In this document: one piece after another, positions 38,425 to 49,905 of the stretch | How the letters are laid out: each line of letters begins with the position of its first letter | How positions within the stretch are numbered: position 1 is the stretch's first letter | Assembly: GCA_032718475.1 (NCBI GenBank) | Contig: JAUCBJ010007842.1 | Coordinates: 1 to 64,000, forward strand | Direction of reading: 5' to 3' | From: Nemertoderma westbladi | Lineage: Eukaryota > Xenacoelomorpha > Nemertodermatida > Nemertodermatidae | DNA length: 64,000 nt | Translations under genes and position numbers: made by a program | The notes under the pieces: model-generated | The model's database searches: none | What the model was told of the DNA's origin: nothing | What the model saw: only the letters and a program-made list of their open reading frames with translations

Positions 38425-38430
38425 TTTATT
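38425..38430 (-). terminator. Possible poly(A) signal of the SDR gene
   Basis: TTTATT on the plus strand reads AATAAA on the minus strand, about 20 bases past the SDR stop codon. If used, the 3' UTR would be only some 40 bases long. Confidence 0.4.
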
Positions 38431-38448
38431 TCACTACCCCTAAAATGT

Positions 38449-39318
38449 TCAATCTATTGGAAACTTATAAAGTGCAGCCAATTGTCCGTTATGCCAAATT
38501 CTACCGGTTTGCTTCATGACTTCTTTGTCTGTTGCCAAGGCGACGACTGAACGCCCTGCAGTCTCCACTGAGAACGACTGATTGGTTGCGAATATTGGCC
38601 GCAGTAGGTCAATAAGACCCCGCTCGCTCTCCTCGTGATCACCCGTGTCGACTTTGTACTTCAAGGTCTTTACGTGATCAGTTAGAGTGACCCCGGGGTC
38701 TAACCCGACTACGGCCACGTTGCGTGGGCGTAGATCCTTGGCCGTGGTCACCGTCATGCGGTCTATAGCCGCCTTCACCATGCAGTAGGTCGCACCGAAG
38801 AAAACATGTTCGGGTTCGGATCCGTCCTCCTTGGGTTTGCCTTGGTATCCGTCCGTTGTGTTCACTATTAACCCGCTCCCTTGTCTCACCATAATTCGCG
38901 CGCCGAGCACGGAAGCCACGTAGTGAGCCGTTAGCCCAATTCCGGCCATTTTCGTGAAGCTGTCTATTGGCCATTCCCAGAAATAGTCGCCAGTGTGATC
39001 TTGGATGACAGACTTCCCGGGGAAACACTGGTTGACTAGAATGTCTAGACGATTCTCGTTCATCTCTATGAGGTCGAACAGTCGAACTATTTCAGCTTCC
39101 ACCGAGTGGTCGCATTTTATCGCCACTACCTGACCGCCTCTCTTCCGACAGAGTTCGGCGACTTCGTCCAATGATCGTCCCGGCCTGTTTGGGTCGGCCT
39201 CCTTGGTTCGTCCAGTTATGTAGACGGTGGCTCCGGCCTCCGCCAATTGCAAGGCAAAACCTCGGCCGATTCCCCCAGAAGCCCCAGTTACTAAGGCAAC
39301 TTTCCCAGTCAGAGACAT
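38449..39318 (-). CDS. DHRS1: Short-chain dehydrogenase/reductase, DHRS1-like, single exon
   Basis: A 289-aa classical SDR, an NAD(P)H-dependent oxidoreductase. The Rossmann dinucleotide motif is TGASGGIG (residues 11-18), followed by GATVYITGR. CDHS (69-72) fits the adenine-ring aspartate site. The active-site YxxxK is YCMVK (Y178, K182) and the PG motif is LDPGV. The NNAG motif is altered to NQCFPG, as DHRS1 proteins also deviate here, and the usual catalytic Ser position reads IVNTTDG (Thr-Thr). The GRGFALQLAEAGATVYITGR block and the C-terminal SVVALATDKEVMKQTG fit DHRS1. Length is close to human DHRS1 (313 aa). It has no introns, unlike the neighbouring kinase, so a retrogene or acquired gene is possible. 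It is convergent with MLK. Confidence 0.88.
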   Translation of the reverse strand: MSLTGKVALVTGASGGIGRGFALQLAEAGATVYITGRTKEADPNRPGRSLDEVAELCRKRGGQVVAIKCDHSVEAEIVRLFDLIEMNENRLDILVNQCFPGKSVIQDHTGDYFWEWPIDSFTKMAGIGLTAHYVASVLGARIMVRQGSGLIVNTTDGYQGKPKEDGSEPEHVFFGATYCMVKAAIDRMTVTTAKDLRPRNVAVVGLDPGVTLTDHVKTLKYKVDTGDHEESERGLIDLLRPIFATNQSFSVETAGRSVVALATDKEVMKQTGRIWHNGQLAALYKFPID

Positions 39319-39477
39319 CGTATTATAAAGTATATAATATAAACAATCAAATAAATAATGAAAAAATAAAAACTAACAAAATATTATTATATAAATTATA
39401 AATAGATAATAAAAATAAGACCCTCCGTTGTAATTAAATCTATGGCGTAACAAAGCAAATCTATATAAAATGTATGT

Positions 39478-39755
39478 TACCAGTCTCCCACCATGGTGTA
39501 GTGGTTGCATTGAATTCACATCTCCTGTAGGCTGTAGGTCGTGGGTTCGATCCTTATATGGCCAGGGCAGTTTTAGTTTCGGCATGAATGCTTTAAAGAG
39601 ACCAGCCAGGGCGCATCTCTGCCCTGTATCCTTAAATGGTAGCTATGAGTACTGGATTTTCCCCTGGGGAGTATAGTTCTGGGGGGACCGCACTGGAATT
39701 AAGTCGTCAGACTTTGTGCGCGGCCGAAGAGAAGATTTACTTTACTTACTTTTTT
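39478..39755 (+). mobile_element. tRNA-derived SINE
   Basis: A-box-like ATGGTGTAGTGG and B-box-like GTGGGTTCGATCC sit about 50 bp apart, then a body (GAGACCAGCCAGGGCGCATC, GGGGGGACCGCACTGG) and a TTTAC-type repeated tail. It lies about 160 bp upstream of the SDR start, in the opposite direction. Internal Pol III boxes and a simple-repeat tail make it a complete SINE. Confidence 0.75.
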
Positions 39756-39917
39756 GCCAAAACTGAATAAAATTTGAAATTGAAGTCAAAATTAAGAAGC
39801 CATTTTATTTCGCGCTTATGTGAAAGCAACAGTATAGGCACACTGTGTACTTTGTATGTAGTTTAGTATCAATTTGTCGGGCTATTTCATTTTCCTTAAT
39901 ATATAATATAATACTAG

Positions 39918-40140
39918 TGTGGGGCGAGCGACGAAAGTAAGCGAGCTTAGCATACAGGTACCACTAACTCAATCGGTGTGTCTGTTGCTCTGTTGTTCTG
40001 TTGTGTCCAATTTTAAACGTTAATAACTCAGCCAAATGTTAATGAAATTTAACCAAACTTGGTACACATGTAGTCTGGCCAAAGTTTAGAAATTTTCCAA
40101 GTTGAATTTGCGTCGGGTCTTCGTGCAGCATCTGTGTAAC
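39918..40140. repeat. Dispersed repeat with TGTGGGGCGAGC-CGAA end
   Basis: Starts GTGTGGGGCGAGCGACGAAA and continues through TTAATAACTCAGCCAAATG and AAATTTAACCAAACTTGG. The same order, inverted, occurs at 57090-57235. Related ends occur at 28742, 61441 and 63080. Family unassigned. Confidence 0.6.
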
Positions 40141-41185
40141 TGTCTTACAGCTATAATAAATTAATCTACCCAAAAATTATTAGGCTTGGCATCAGCTGGT
40201 TGCTAGGAGACTACAGGATTGCTGTTTCAGTATTACTGCTTTCTTTGATTGATTGGTGGTGTGGGTAAATTTCTCAAAACCTGATTTTGGGATACAGTCG
40301 CTCAATTTTAATCTGTATCTGATAACTGAGCCTCGTCCTGCGCGATATTAGCCACTCAAATCGTTCATTACGGCTGTTGCTATAGTTACTGGTAAGGTAA
40401 TAAATAAAAAGTATGCACTTAATGCATAACTAATAATTCTGTAGTCTATTCTGTACTCTTATGTGTTACGGCTGCTCCGGATTAAATATCCCTAAAAATA
40501 AAGCGTTCTCAAATTGCAAATTATCATCGGGCCTTTTGAACAAAATTAAATATTATAATAGGCATATAAGAAGTTTATATACGAGTTATCCTAAATCAAA
40601 AAACTGGCAGCTTTCGACTGGTAATTACTTTTTTAGTTATTATATTATGTCAACCAAAGTAGTGAGTGGAATGTCTATACTAATAAAATTCTTAATTGGG
40701 GAATAATAACTTAATGAATAGTTAGTTACAACAACGGCTAGTTCTTATTTGTACATGAAGAACACAGGGTGTATAATTTGTAGTAACTTGCACATGTTGT
40801 CGCTCTAACATTTACCGTTAATCGCCCCTACATACAACCAATTAACCCGCATATTATATACAAGGTGAATATTTTGACATACTAATAATTATTAATATAA
40901 ATATATTGTTTAGCGAAATGTAAATTGTCATTTCATTAAATCAACTGTATCGATAAGCCGTAATGCGACTAAAATGGCGACTTATCTGCGCCCTGTTGCT
41001 GTTGAGGGAAATTCAAAATTAAACCTAGCAATCTACTAGCTACTCCAGGTAGTTGTTAGTTCATTGACACCATAATGTGATACTAAATGATGAGAAATCA
41101 CAATTAATTACACCTCGCCACCGACACAGTACTATAAACTTAAAAACATAAACAAACATAATTACACTAATAATGTTTACATATA
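40141..41185. other. AT-rich, nothing recognised
   Basis: No feature could be supported between the dispersed repeat and the poly-G tract. Confidence 0.55.
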
Positions 41186-41427
41186 TGGGGGGGGGGGGGG
41201 GGGGGGGGGAACTTTACGCAATAAAAATTCACCCCTCTTCAGGGGAAATTCGACGCAAATAACAGTTGATTACTCTCAAAAAAAAAAACTGTAACCTGTT
41301 CTATTGTGCTTAGTTTATTGTTTTGGTTAAAATACCGTGCCACTGCGTGACCTGCCCCTTTCCCTAAATAGAGAATTTAACATTGAGGCGGGATATTAAT
41401 TCGCCAAGGCGGGTTTTGCGTCGAGAT

Positions 41428-41458
<31 letters not shown>

Positions 41459-41460
41459 TG
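41186..41460. repeat. Poly-G tract, core repeat copy 4, poly-C tract
   Basis: A G20-type run (about 41187-41209) and a C28-type run (about 41431-41458) flank a 220-bp block. In the middle, 41315-41366 is the 50-bp core repeat on the minus strand. AATTCGACGCAAAT at 41249 and TTTGCGTCGAGATT at 41414 are inverted to each other, so the block is an imperfect palindrome around the core. Confidence 0.65.
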
Positions 41461-41650
41461 TCTGAATTTTTACCATCTACTCAACAATTAATTGTGCATA
41501 ATGTAATTAATGAATGTGGCTGAACCGTTACAAAATGGCAAAATTAGTTTCTCTCTTAAATTTTAAGTCCATTGCCTATCTCAAAATAAAGTACTTGTTA
41601 CTACTGTAGAATTGACCCATGAACTGTGCCATTCTTTCCATTCTGTGCCA

Positions 41651-41747
41651 CAGTTTTCTGTAACAGTTTTCTGCAACAGTTTTCTGTAGTGTTATTTATA
41701 TATAACACTACAGAAAACTGTTACAGAAAACTGTTGCAGAAAACTGT
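41651..41747. repeat. Near-perfect 45-bp inverted repeat (hairpin)
   Basis: Each arm has three CAGTTTTCTG units and ends TAGTGTTAT; the loop is only about seven bases. The arms differ at two positions (CTGTAA versus CTGCAA order swapped). Flanking CAGTTTTC-like words extend the symmetry weakly. Confidence 0.85.
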
Positions 41748-41984
41748 TGTAGTGAAAACAGTGCTTTATGTATTATATTAGGCCTAGATAATAATGTATT
41801 ATTATTTATGAACATTAATATGTTTCAATCCTCCATGGATGTTAATAGAGTTAATTAGCACAATAATAAAACAAATAAATATATATTAAAATTTAAGGAT
41901 GTAAAAACTTGTAGCAATTATTATGATAAAATGCAGAATATTTCGAGTAGGTATTATTAAAAAGAAGAGTTGTTTATTTTTTAG

Positions 41985-43030
41985 AATTACTCAGGTTTTT
42001 CGAGGCACAACAAGAATTGAGCACGTAGAGCGAGTCGCAGGTTAAAGGTGTCTGTGATTGCAGTGCAGATGTTTGCATGACCTTTGTCTATCGAAGGTTG
42101 ATAATGTAGCCAACAGATGCAGGCAGAAGACGGACGCCACCACGTAGATTTTTCGCATATTTGGTGGTGAAACCCGTTCGATACAAAGTGGGTCGCAGCT
42201 CCACCACGTCGACCTGACAGGGAGGCGAGGTCAATGTTAGTATCAGGGACTGAAATCGGGGCGGTCCACTGCACTAAGTATGGCTGTGGTCGAGGCGAAC
42301 TTGCTTACCCCACTCACACCACAGTTTCCAGTAAATGAACCAAGTCTGAAATGAACCAAGTCTGGTATATCAGCTGAACTGTGGAAAACTTCGCAGTCGT
42401 ATGTAATTGCAGGATATATAATGACAATGCTGCCAATGACATTTGCTGATTCCAAAGAGATTATATGAAGGTTAACTCTAGTGGATAGACGCATGCAGGA
42501 GGCGATGACTTTATTGTATAGAAGATCATGATGACCTGATGATATATTTCTAGTTGTGAACATCACACCCAAATATACAAAGCTGCTTACAAACTCGACT
42601 AATTCGCGTTCTTATAAGAAAGTTTATCTGAAGATGCTAAACGGCCACCAAGGCGAAATTTAATGGCCTTTGTTTTTCTTAGGTTAACCTTAAGATTATT
42701 TATATTGCAGTACTCTTCCAGTTCATTGAGTCCCGCCTGTACTTCCTCTATCGAGTTGCTGGCTATGACTAAGTCATCTGCGTATAATAATATCAAGCAC
42801 CCAACAGCAGTGATAAAAGCTGGAAGATCTGCAGTGCGATAGACTGAACGGTAGTGGTGATAATTTTTCGCCTTGGGTGACACCAACATTCTGAGATATT
42901 GGATCAAGAATGTAACCACCAATGCAAATGCAGACAAAATTTATCGCAATCGCTTTTTTTTTACTCCGAGACGTGATAACCTCTGAGATATGAGCCATGA
43001 GGCAGGGTAAGTAGTCATATAGAAGCAAAG
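41985..43030 (-). pseudogene. Degraded reverse transcriptase of a second LINE family
   Basis: Minus-strand fragments in several frames. GVTQGEKLSPLPFSL is motif B, LLYADDLVIASNSIEEVQAG is motif C (YADD), CNINNLKVNLRKTKAIKF is motif D, and after a frame change FVSSFVYLGVMFTT is the usual downstream YLG block. The sequence differs clearly from the FADD family in this window. At least three frame breaks make it dead. No endonuclease or 5' part was found. Confidence 0.8.
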
Positions 43031-43064
43031 TGAGAAGAAGGGTATGGTAGCAGGAGATTCCGAG

Positions 43065-43446
43065 TCAATGGGTACATCGAGTCAAAGAGTACCACAGGTC
43101 AAAGAGTACACAAATGGAAAAAAGGGTACAACAGGTCAATGTGAACAACAGGCATGCCAAAGGGTATAAAAACCACGTCAAAGGGTACAAATCTTATAGA
43201 AAGGGTAGGCCTACAACAGGACAAAGTGAACAACAGGGATTTTTATACTGTATGAGCCTCGCTGGTTATTGTAGTGGCGGCCTCAACCCTAATTAAAACT
43301 GTCATGTAACCCTAAGTCTAAGTCATCATCCTAAGTTAACGGCCCTTCGGGCCTAGATGTCAATAATGTCAGAAATTCCGCTAAATTTCTTAGATTATGA
43401 CTTACGGTTCGGGTTACATGACAGTTTTAATCAGTTATGGTTGAGG
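43065..43446. repeat. Inverted minisatellite arm and central palindrome
   Basis: At 43065-43220 short units with CAAAGGGTACA lie in the orientation opposite to the big array that follows. Between them, 43281-43446 is a palindrome: CCTCAACCCTAATTAAAACT on the left and its complement ending GGTTGAGG on the right, arms of about 70 bp, with a small GGCCCTTCGGGCC hairpin in the loop. The two array arms are thus mirror images of very unequal length. Confidence 0.75.
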
Positions 43447-43489
43447 TCTGACCAACTAACCCTAACCAAAATAATAAACGAACTAAATA

Positions 43490-46400
43490 ACCGCCTGGTT
43501 TGTGCCCTTTGACCGCCTGGTTTGTACCCTTTGGCCGCCTTGTTTTGTGCCCTTTAACCGCCTGGTTTGTACCCTTTGACTCGTTTTGTTTGTACCCTTT
43601 GACTCGTTTTGTTTGTACCCTTTGACTCGTTTTGTTTGTACCCTTTGACTCCTGGTTTGTGCCCTTTGACCGCCTGGTTTGTACCCTTTGACCGCCTGGT
43701 TTGTACCCTTTGACCGCCTGGTTTGTGCCCTTTGACCGCCTGGTTTGTACCCTTTGACTGCCTGGTTTGTGCCCTTTGACCGCCTGGTTTGTACCCTTTG
43801 ACCGCCTGGTTTGTGCCCTTTGACCGCCTGGTTTGTACCCTTTGACTGCCTGGTTTGTGCCCTTTGACCGCCTGGTTTGTACCCTTTGACCGCCTGGTTT
43901 GTACCCTTTGACCGCCTGGTTTGTACCCTTTGACTGCCTGGTTTGTGCCCTTTGACCGCCTGGTTTGTACCCTTTGACCGCCTGGTTTGTACCCTTTGAC
44001 CGCCTGGTTTGTACCCTTTGACCGCCTGGTTTGTGCCCTTTGACCGCCTGGTTTGTGCCCTTTGACCGCCTGGTTTGTGCCCTTTGACCGCCTGGTTTGT
44101 ACCCTTTGACCGCCTGGTTTGTACCCTTTGACTGCCTGGTTTGTGCCCTTTGACCGCCTGGTTTGTACCCTTTGACTGCCTGGTTTGTGCCCTTTGACCG
44201 CCTGGTTTGTGCCCTTTGACCGCCTGGTTTGTACCCTTTGACCGCCTGGTTTGTGCCCTTTGACGCCTGGTTTGTGCCCTTTGACCGCCTGGTTTGTGCC
44301 CTTTGACCGCCTGGTTTGTACCCTTTGACCACCTGGATTGTGCCCTTTGACTGCCTGGTTTGTGCCCTTTGACCGCCTGGTTTGTGCCCTTTGACCGCCT
44401 GGTTTGTACCCTTTGACCGCCTGGTTTGTGCCCTTTGACCGCCTGGTTTGTACCCTTTGACCGCCTGGTTTGTACCCTTTGACCGCCTGGTTTGTACCCT
44501 TTGACCGCCTGGTTTGTGCCCTTTAACCGCCTGGTTTGTACCCTTTGACTCGTTTTGTTTGTACCCTTTGACTCCTGGTTTGTACTCTTTGACCGCCTGG
44601 TTTGTACCCTCTGACCGCCTGGTTTGTACCCTTTGACCGCCTGGTTTGTACCCTTTGACTGCCTGGTTTGTGCCCTTTGACCGCCTGGTTTGTACCCTTT
44701 GACCGCCTGGTTTGTACCCTTTGACTGCCTGGTTTGTGCCCTTTGACCGCCTGGTTTGTACCCTTTGACCGCCTGGTTTGTGCCCTTTAACCGCCTGGTT
44801 TGTACCCTTTGACCGCCTGGTTTGTACCCTTTGACCGCCTGGTTTGTACCCTTTGACCGCCTGGTTTGTACCCTTTGACCGCCTGGTTTGTGCCCTTTAA
44901 CCGCCTGGTTTGTACCCTTTGACTCGTTTTGTTTGTACCCTTTGACTCCTGGTTTGTACTCTTTGACCGCCTGGTTTGTACCCTTTGACTCCTGGTTTGT
45001 GCCCTTTAACCGCCTGGTTTGTACCCTTTGACTCGTTTTGTTTGTACCCTTTGACTCCTGGTTTGTACTCTTTGACCGCCTGGTTTGTACCCTTTGACTC
45101 CTGGTTTGTACTCTTTGACCGCCTGGTTTGTACCCTTTGACTCCTGGTTTGTACTCTTTGACCGCCTGGTTTGTACCCTTTGACTCCTGGTTTGTACTCT
45201 TTGACCGCCTGGTTTGTACCCTTTGACTCCTGGTTTGTACTCTTTGACCGCCTGGTTTGTACCCTTTGACTCCTGGTTTGTACTCTTTGACCGCCTGGTT
45301 TGTACCCTTTGACTCCTGGTTTGTACTCTTTGACCGCCTGGTTTGTACCCTTTAACCGCCTGGTTTGTGCCCTTTGACCGCCTGGTTTGTACCCTTTGAC
45401 TCCTGGTTTGTACTCTTTGACCGCCTGGTTTGTACCCTTTGACTCCTGGTTTGTACTCTTTGACCGCCTGGTTTGTACCCTTTGACCGCCTGGTTTGTGC
45501 CCTTTGACCGCCTGGTTTGTACCCTTTGACTCCTGGTTTGTACTCTTTGACCGCCTGGTTTGTACCCTTTGACCGCCTGGTTTGTGCCCTTTGACCGCCT
45601 GGTTTGTACCCTTTGACCGCCTGGTTTGTACCCTTTGACCGCCTGGTTTGTACCCTTTGACCGCCTGGTTTGTGCCCTTTAACCGCCTGGTTTGTACCCT
45701 TTGACTCGTTTTGTTTGTACCCTTTGACTCCTGGTTTGTACTCTTTGACCGCCTGGTTTGTACCCTCTGACCGCCTGGTTTGTACCCTTTGACCGCCTGG
45801 TTTGTACCCTTTGACTGCCTGGTTTGTGCCCTTTGACCGCCTGGTTTGTACCCTTTGACCGCCTGGTTTGTACCCTTTGACTGCCTGGTTTGTGCCCTTT
45901 GACCGCCTGGTTTGTACCCTTTGACCGCCTGGTTTGTGCCCTTTAACCGCCTGGTTTGTACCCTTTGACCGCCTGGTTTGTACCCTTTGACCGCCTGGTT
46001 TGTACCCTTTGACCGCCTGGTTTGTACCCTTTGACCGCCTGGTTTGTGCCCTTTAACCGCCTGGTTTGTACCCTTTGACTCGTTTTGTTTGTACCCTTTG
46101 ACTCCTGGTTTGTACTCTTTGACCGCCTGGTTTGTACCCTTTGACTCCTGGTTTGTGCCCTTTAACCGCCTGGTTTGTACCCTTTGACTCGTTTTGTTTG
46201 TACCCTTTGACTCCTGGTTTGTACTCTTTGACCGCCTGGTTTGTACCCTTTGACTCCTGGTTTGTACTCTTTGACCGCCTGGTTTGTACCCTTTGACTCC
46301 TGGTTTGTACTCTTTGACCGCCTGGTTTGTACCCTTTGACTCCTGGTTTGTACTCTTTGACCGCCTGGTTTGTACCCTTTGACTCCTGGTTTGTACTCTT

Positions 46401-49400
46401 TGACCGCCTGGTTTGTACCCTTTGACTCCTGGTTTGTACTCTTTGACCGCCTGGTTTGTACCCTTTGACTCCTGGTTTGTACTCTTTGACCGCCTGGTTT
46501 GTACCCTTTAACCGCCTGGTTTGTGCCCTTTGACCGCCTGGTTTGTACCCTTTGACTCCTGGTTTGTACTCTTTGACCGCCTGGTTTGTACCCTTTGACT
46601 CCTGGTTTGTACTCTTTGACCGCCTGGTTTGTACCCTTTGACCGCCTGGTTTGTGCCCTTTGACCGCCTGGTTTGTACCCTTTGACTCCTGGTTTGTACT
46701 CTTTGACCGCCTGGTTTGTACCCTTTGACCGCCTGGTTTGTGCCCTTTGACCGCCTGGTTTGTACCCTTTGACCGCCTGGTTTGTACCCTTTGACCGCCT
46801 GGTTTGTACCCTTTGACCGCCTGGTTTGTGCCCTTTAACCGCCTGGTTTGTACCCTTTGACTCGTTTTGTTTGTACCCTTTGACTCCTGGTTTGTACTCT
46901 TTGACCGCCTGGTTTGTACCCTCTGACCGCCTGGTTTGTACCCTTTGACCGCCTGGTTTGTACCCTTTGACTGCCTGGTTTGTGCCCTTTGACCGCCTGG
47001 TTTGTACCCTTTGACCGCCTGGTTTGTACCCTTTGACTGCCTGGTTTGTGCCCTTTGACCGCCTGGTTTGTACCCTTTGACCGCCTGGTTTGTGCCCTTT
47101 AACCGCCTGGTTTGTACCCTTTGACCGCCTGGTTTGTACCCTTTGACCGCCTGGTTTGTACCCTTTGACCGCCTGGTTTGTACCCTTTGACCGCCTGGTT
47201 TGTGCCCTTTAACCGCCTGGTTTGTACCCTTTGACTCGTTTTGTTTGTACCCTTTGACTCCTGGTTTGTACTCTTTGACCGCCTGGTTTGTACCCTTTGA
47301 CTCCTGGTTTGTGCCCTTTAACCGCCTGGTTTGTACCCTTTGACTCGTTTTGTTTGTACCCTTTGACTCCTGGTTTGTACTCTTTGACCGCCTGGTTTGT
47401 ACCCTTTGACTCCTGGTTTGTACTCTTTGACCGCCTGGTTTGTACCCTTTGACTCCTGGTTTGTACTCTTTGACCGCCTGGTTTGTACCCTTTGACTCCT
47501 GGTTTGTACTCTTTGACCGCCTGGTTTGTACCCTTTGACTCCTGGTTTGTACTCTTTGACCGCCTGGTTTGTACCCTTTGACTCCTGGTTTGTACTCTTT
47601 GACCGCCTGGTTTGTACCCTTTGACTCCTGGTTTGTACTCTTTGACCGCCTGGTTTGTACCCTTTAACCGCCTGGTTTGTGCCCTTTGACCGCCTGGTTT
47701 GTACCCTTTGACTCCTGGTTTGTACTCTTTGACCGCCTGGTTTGTACCCTTTGACTCCTGGTTTGTACTCTTTGACCGCCTGGTTTGTACCCTTTGACCG
47801 CCTGGTTTGTGCCCTTTGACCGCCTGGTTTGTACCCTTTGACTCCTGGTTTGTACTCTTTGACCGCCTGGTTTGTACCCTTTGACCGCCTGGTTTGTGCC
47901 CTTTGACCGCCTGGTTTGTACCCTTTGACCGCCTGGTTTGTACCCTTTGACCGCCTGGTTTGTACCCTTTGACCGCCTGGTTTGTGCCCTTTAACCGCCT
48001 GGTTTGTACCCTTTGACTCGTTTTGTTTGTACCCTTTGACTCCTGGTTTGTACTCTTTGACCGCCTGGTTTGTACCCTCTGACCGCCTGGTTTGTACCCT
48101 TTGACCGCCTGGTTTGTACCCTTTGACTGCCTGGTTTGTGCCCTTTGACCGCCTGGTTTGTACCCTTTGACCGCCTGGTTTGTACCCTTTGACTGCCTGG
48201 TTTGTGCCCTTTGACCGCCTGGTTTGTACCCTTTGACCGCCTGGTTTGTGCCCTTTAACCGCCTGGTTTGTACCCTTTGACCGCCTGGTTTGTACCCTTT
48301 GACCGCCTGGTTTGTACCCTTTGACCGCCTGGTTTGTACCCTTTGACCGCCTGGTTTGTGCCCTTTAACCGCCTGGTTTGTACCCTTTGACTCGTTTTGT
48401 TTGTACCCTTTGACTCCTGGTTTGTACTCTTTGACCGCCTGGTTTGTACCCTTTGACTCCTGGTTTGTGCCCTTTAACCGCCTGGTTTGTACCCTTTGAC
48501 TCGTTTTGTTTGTACCCTTTGACTCCTGGTTTGTACTCTTTGACCGCCTGGTTTGTACCCTTTGACTCCTGGTTTGTACTCTTTGACCGCCTGGTTTGTA
48601 CCCTTTGACTCCTGGTTTGTACTCTTTGACCGCCTGGTTTGTACCCTTTGACTCCTGGTTTGTACTCTTTGACCGCCTGGTTTGTACCCTTTGACTCCTG
48701 GTTTGTACTCTTTGACCGCCTGGTTTGTACCCTTTGACTCCTGGTTTGTACTCTTTGACCGCCTGGTTTGTACCCTTTGACTCCTGGTTTGTACTCTTTG
48801 ACCGCCTGGTTTGTACCCTTTAACCGCCTGGTTTGTGCCCTTTGACCGCCTGGTTTGTACCCTTTGACTCCTGGTTTGTACTCTTTGACCGCCTGGTTTG
48901 TACCCTTTGACTCCTGGTTTGTACTCTTTGACCGCCTGGTTTGTACCCTTTGACCGCCTGGTTTGTGCCCTTTGACCGCCTGGTTTGTACCCTTTGACTC
49001 CTGGTTTGTACTCTTTGACCGCCTGGTTTGTACCCTTTGACCGCCTGGTTTGTGCCCTTTGACCGCCTGGTTTGTACCCTTTGACCGCCTGGTTTGTACC
49101 CTTTGACCGCCTGGTTTGTACCCTTTGACCGCCTGGTTTGTGCCCTTTAACCGCCTGGTTTGTACCCTTTGACTCGTTTTGTTTGTACCCTTTGACTCCT
49201 GGTTTGTACTCTTTGACCGCCTGGTTTGTACCCTTTGACTCCTGGTTTGTACTCTTTGACCGCCTGGTTTGTACCCTTTGACCGCCTGGTTTGTACCCTT
49301 TGACCGCCTGGTTTGTACCCTTTGACCGCCTGGTTTGTACCCTTTGACCGCCTGGTTTGTGCCCTTTAACCGCCTGGTTTGTACCCTTTGACTCGTTTTG

Positions 49401-49905
49401 TTTGTACCCTTTGACTCCTGGTTTGTACTCTTTGACCGCCTGGTTTGTACCCTTTGACTCCTGGTTTGTACTCTTTGACCGCCTGGTTTGTACCCTTTGA
49501 CTCCTGGTTTGTACTCTTTGACCGCCTGGTTTGTACCCTTTGACCGCCTGGTTTGTACCCTTTGACCGCCTGGTTTGTACCCTTTGACCGCCTGGTTTGT
49601 ACCCTTTGACCGTCTGGTTTGTGCCCTTTAACCGCCTGGTTTGTACCCTTTGACTCGTTTTGTTTGTACCCTTTGACTCCTGGTTTGTACTCTTTGACCG
49701 CCTGGTTTGTACCCTTTGACCGCCTGGTTTGTACCCTTTGACCGCCTGGTTTGTACCCTTTGACCGCCTGGTTTGTACCCTTTGACCGCCTGGTTTGTGC
49801 CCCTTTTGTCCCGTTGAACCCTTTCATGTTGTACCCTTTGACTAGTTTTGTCCCCTTTGACTCGTTGTACCCCTTGACCTTTGTACCCATTGACCTAAAG
49901 CGGTT
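43490..49905 (+). repeat. 22-bp minisatellite, GTACCCTTTGACCGCCTGGTTT, 6.4 kb, with 1,156-bp higher-order repeat
   Basis: About 290 units with variants (GTGCCC, TTTAACC, ACTCCTGG, ACTCGTTTTG, ACTGCC). Rare variants recur at fixed spacing: CCCTCTGACC at 44607, 45763, 46919 and 48075, and TTTGT-GCCCTTTAAC after CTCCTGG at 45001, 46157, 47313 and 48469. All intervals are 1,156 bp. The last ~100 bp are degenerate. Minus-strand frames (KGTNQAVKGYKPGGQR) are open because three 22-bp units make 22 codons; they are not proteins. Confidence 0.96.

Noticed and set aside
43427-49890. Minus-strand frames with repeated KGTNQAVKGYKPGGQR
   Set aside because: The 22-bp unit is stop-free and three units make 22 codons. 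The frame breaks at each indel-bearing unit, and only array ends are open for long.
43490-49905. CRISPR-like array
   Set aside because: Units are direct tandem repeats with no unique spacers, no cas genes are near, and the genome is eukaryotic.
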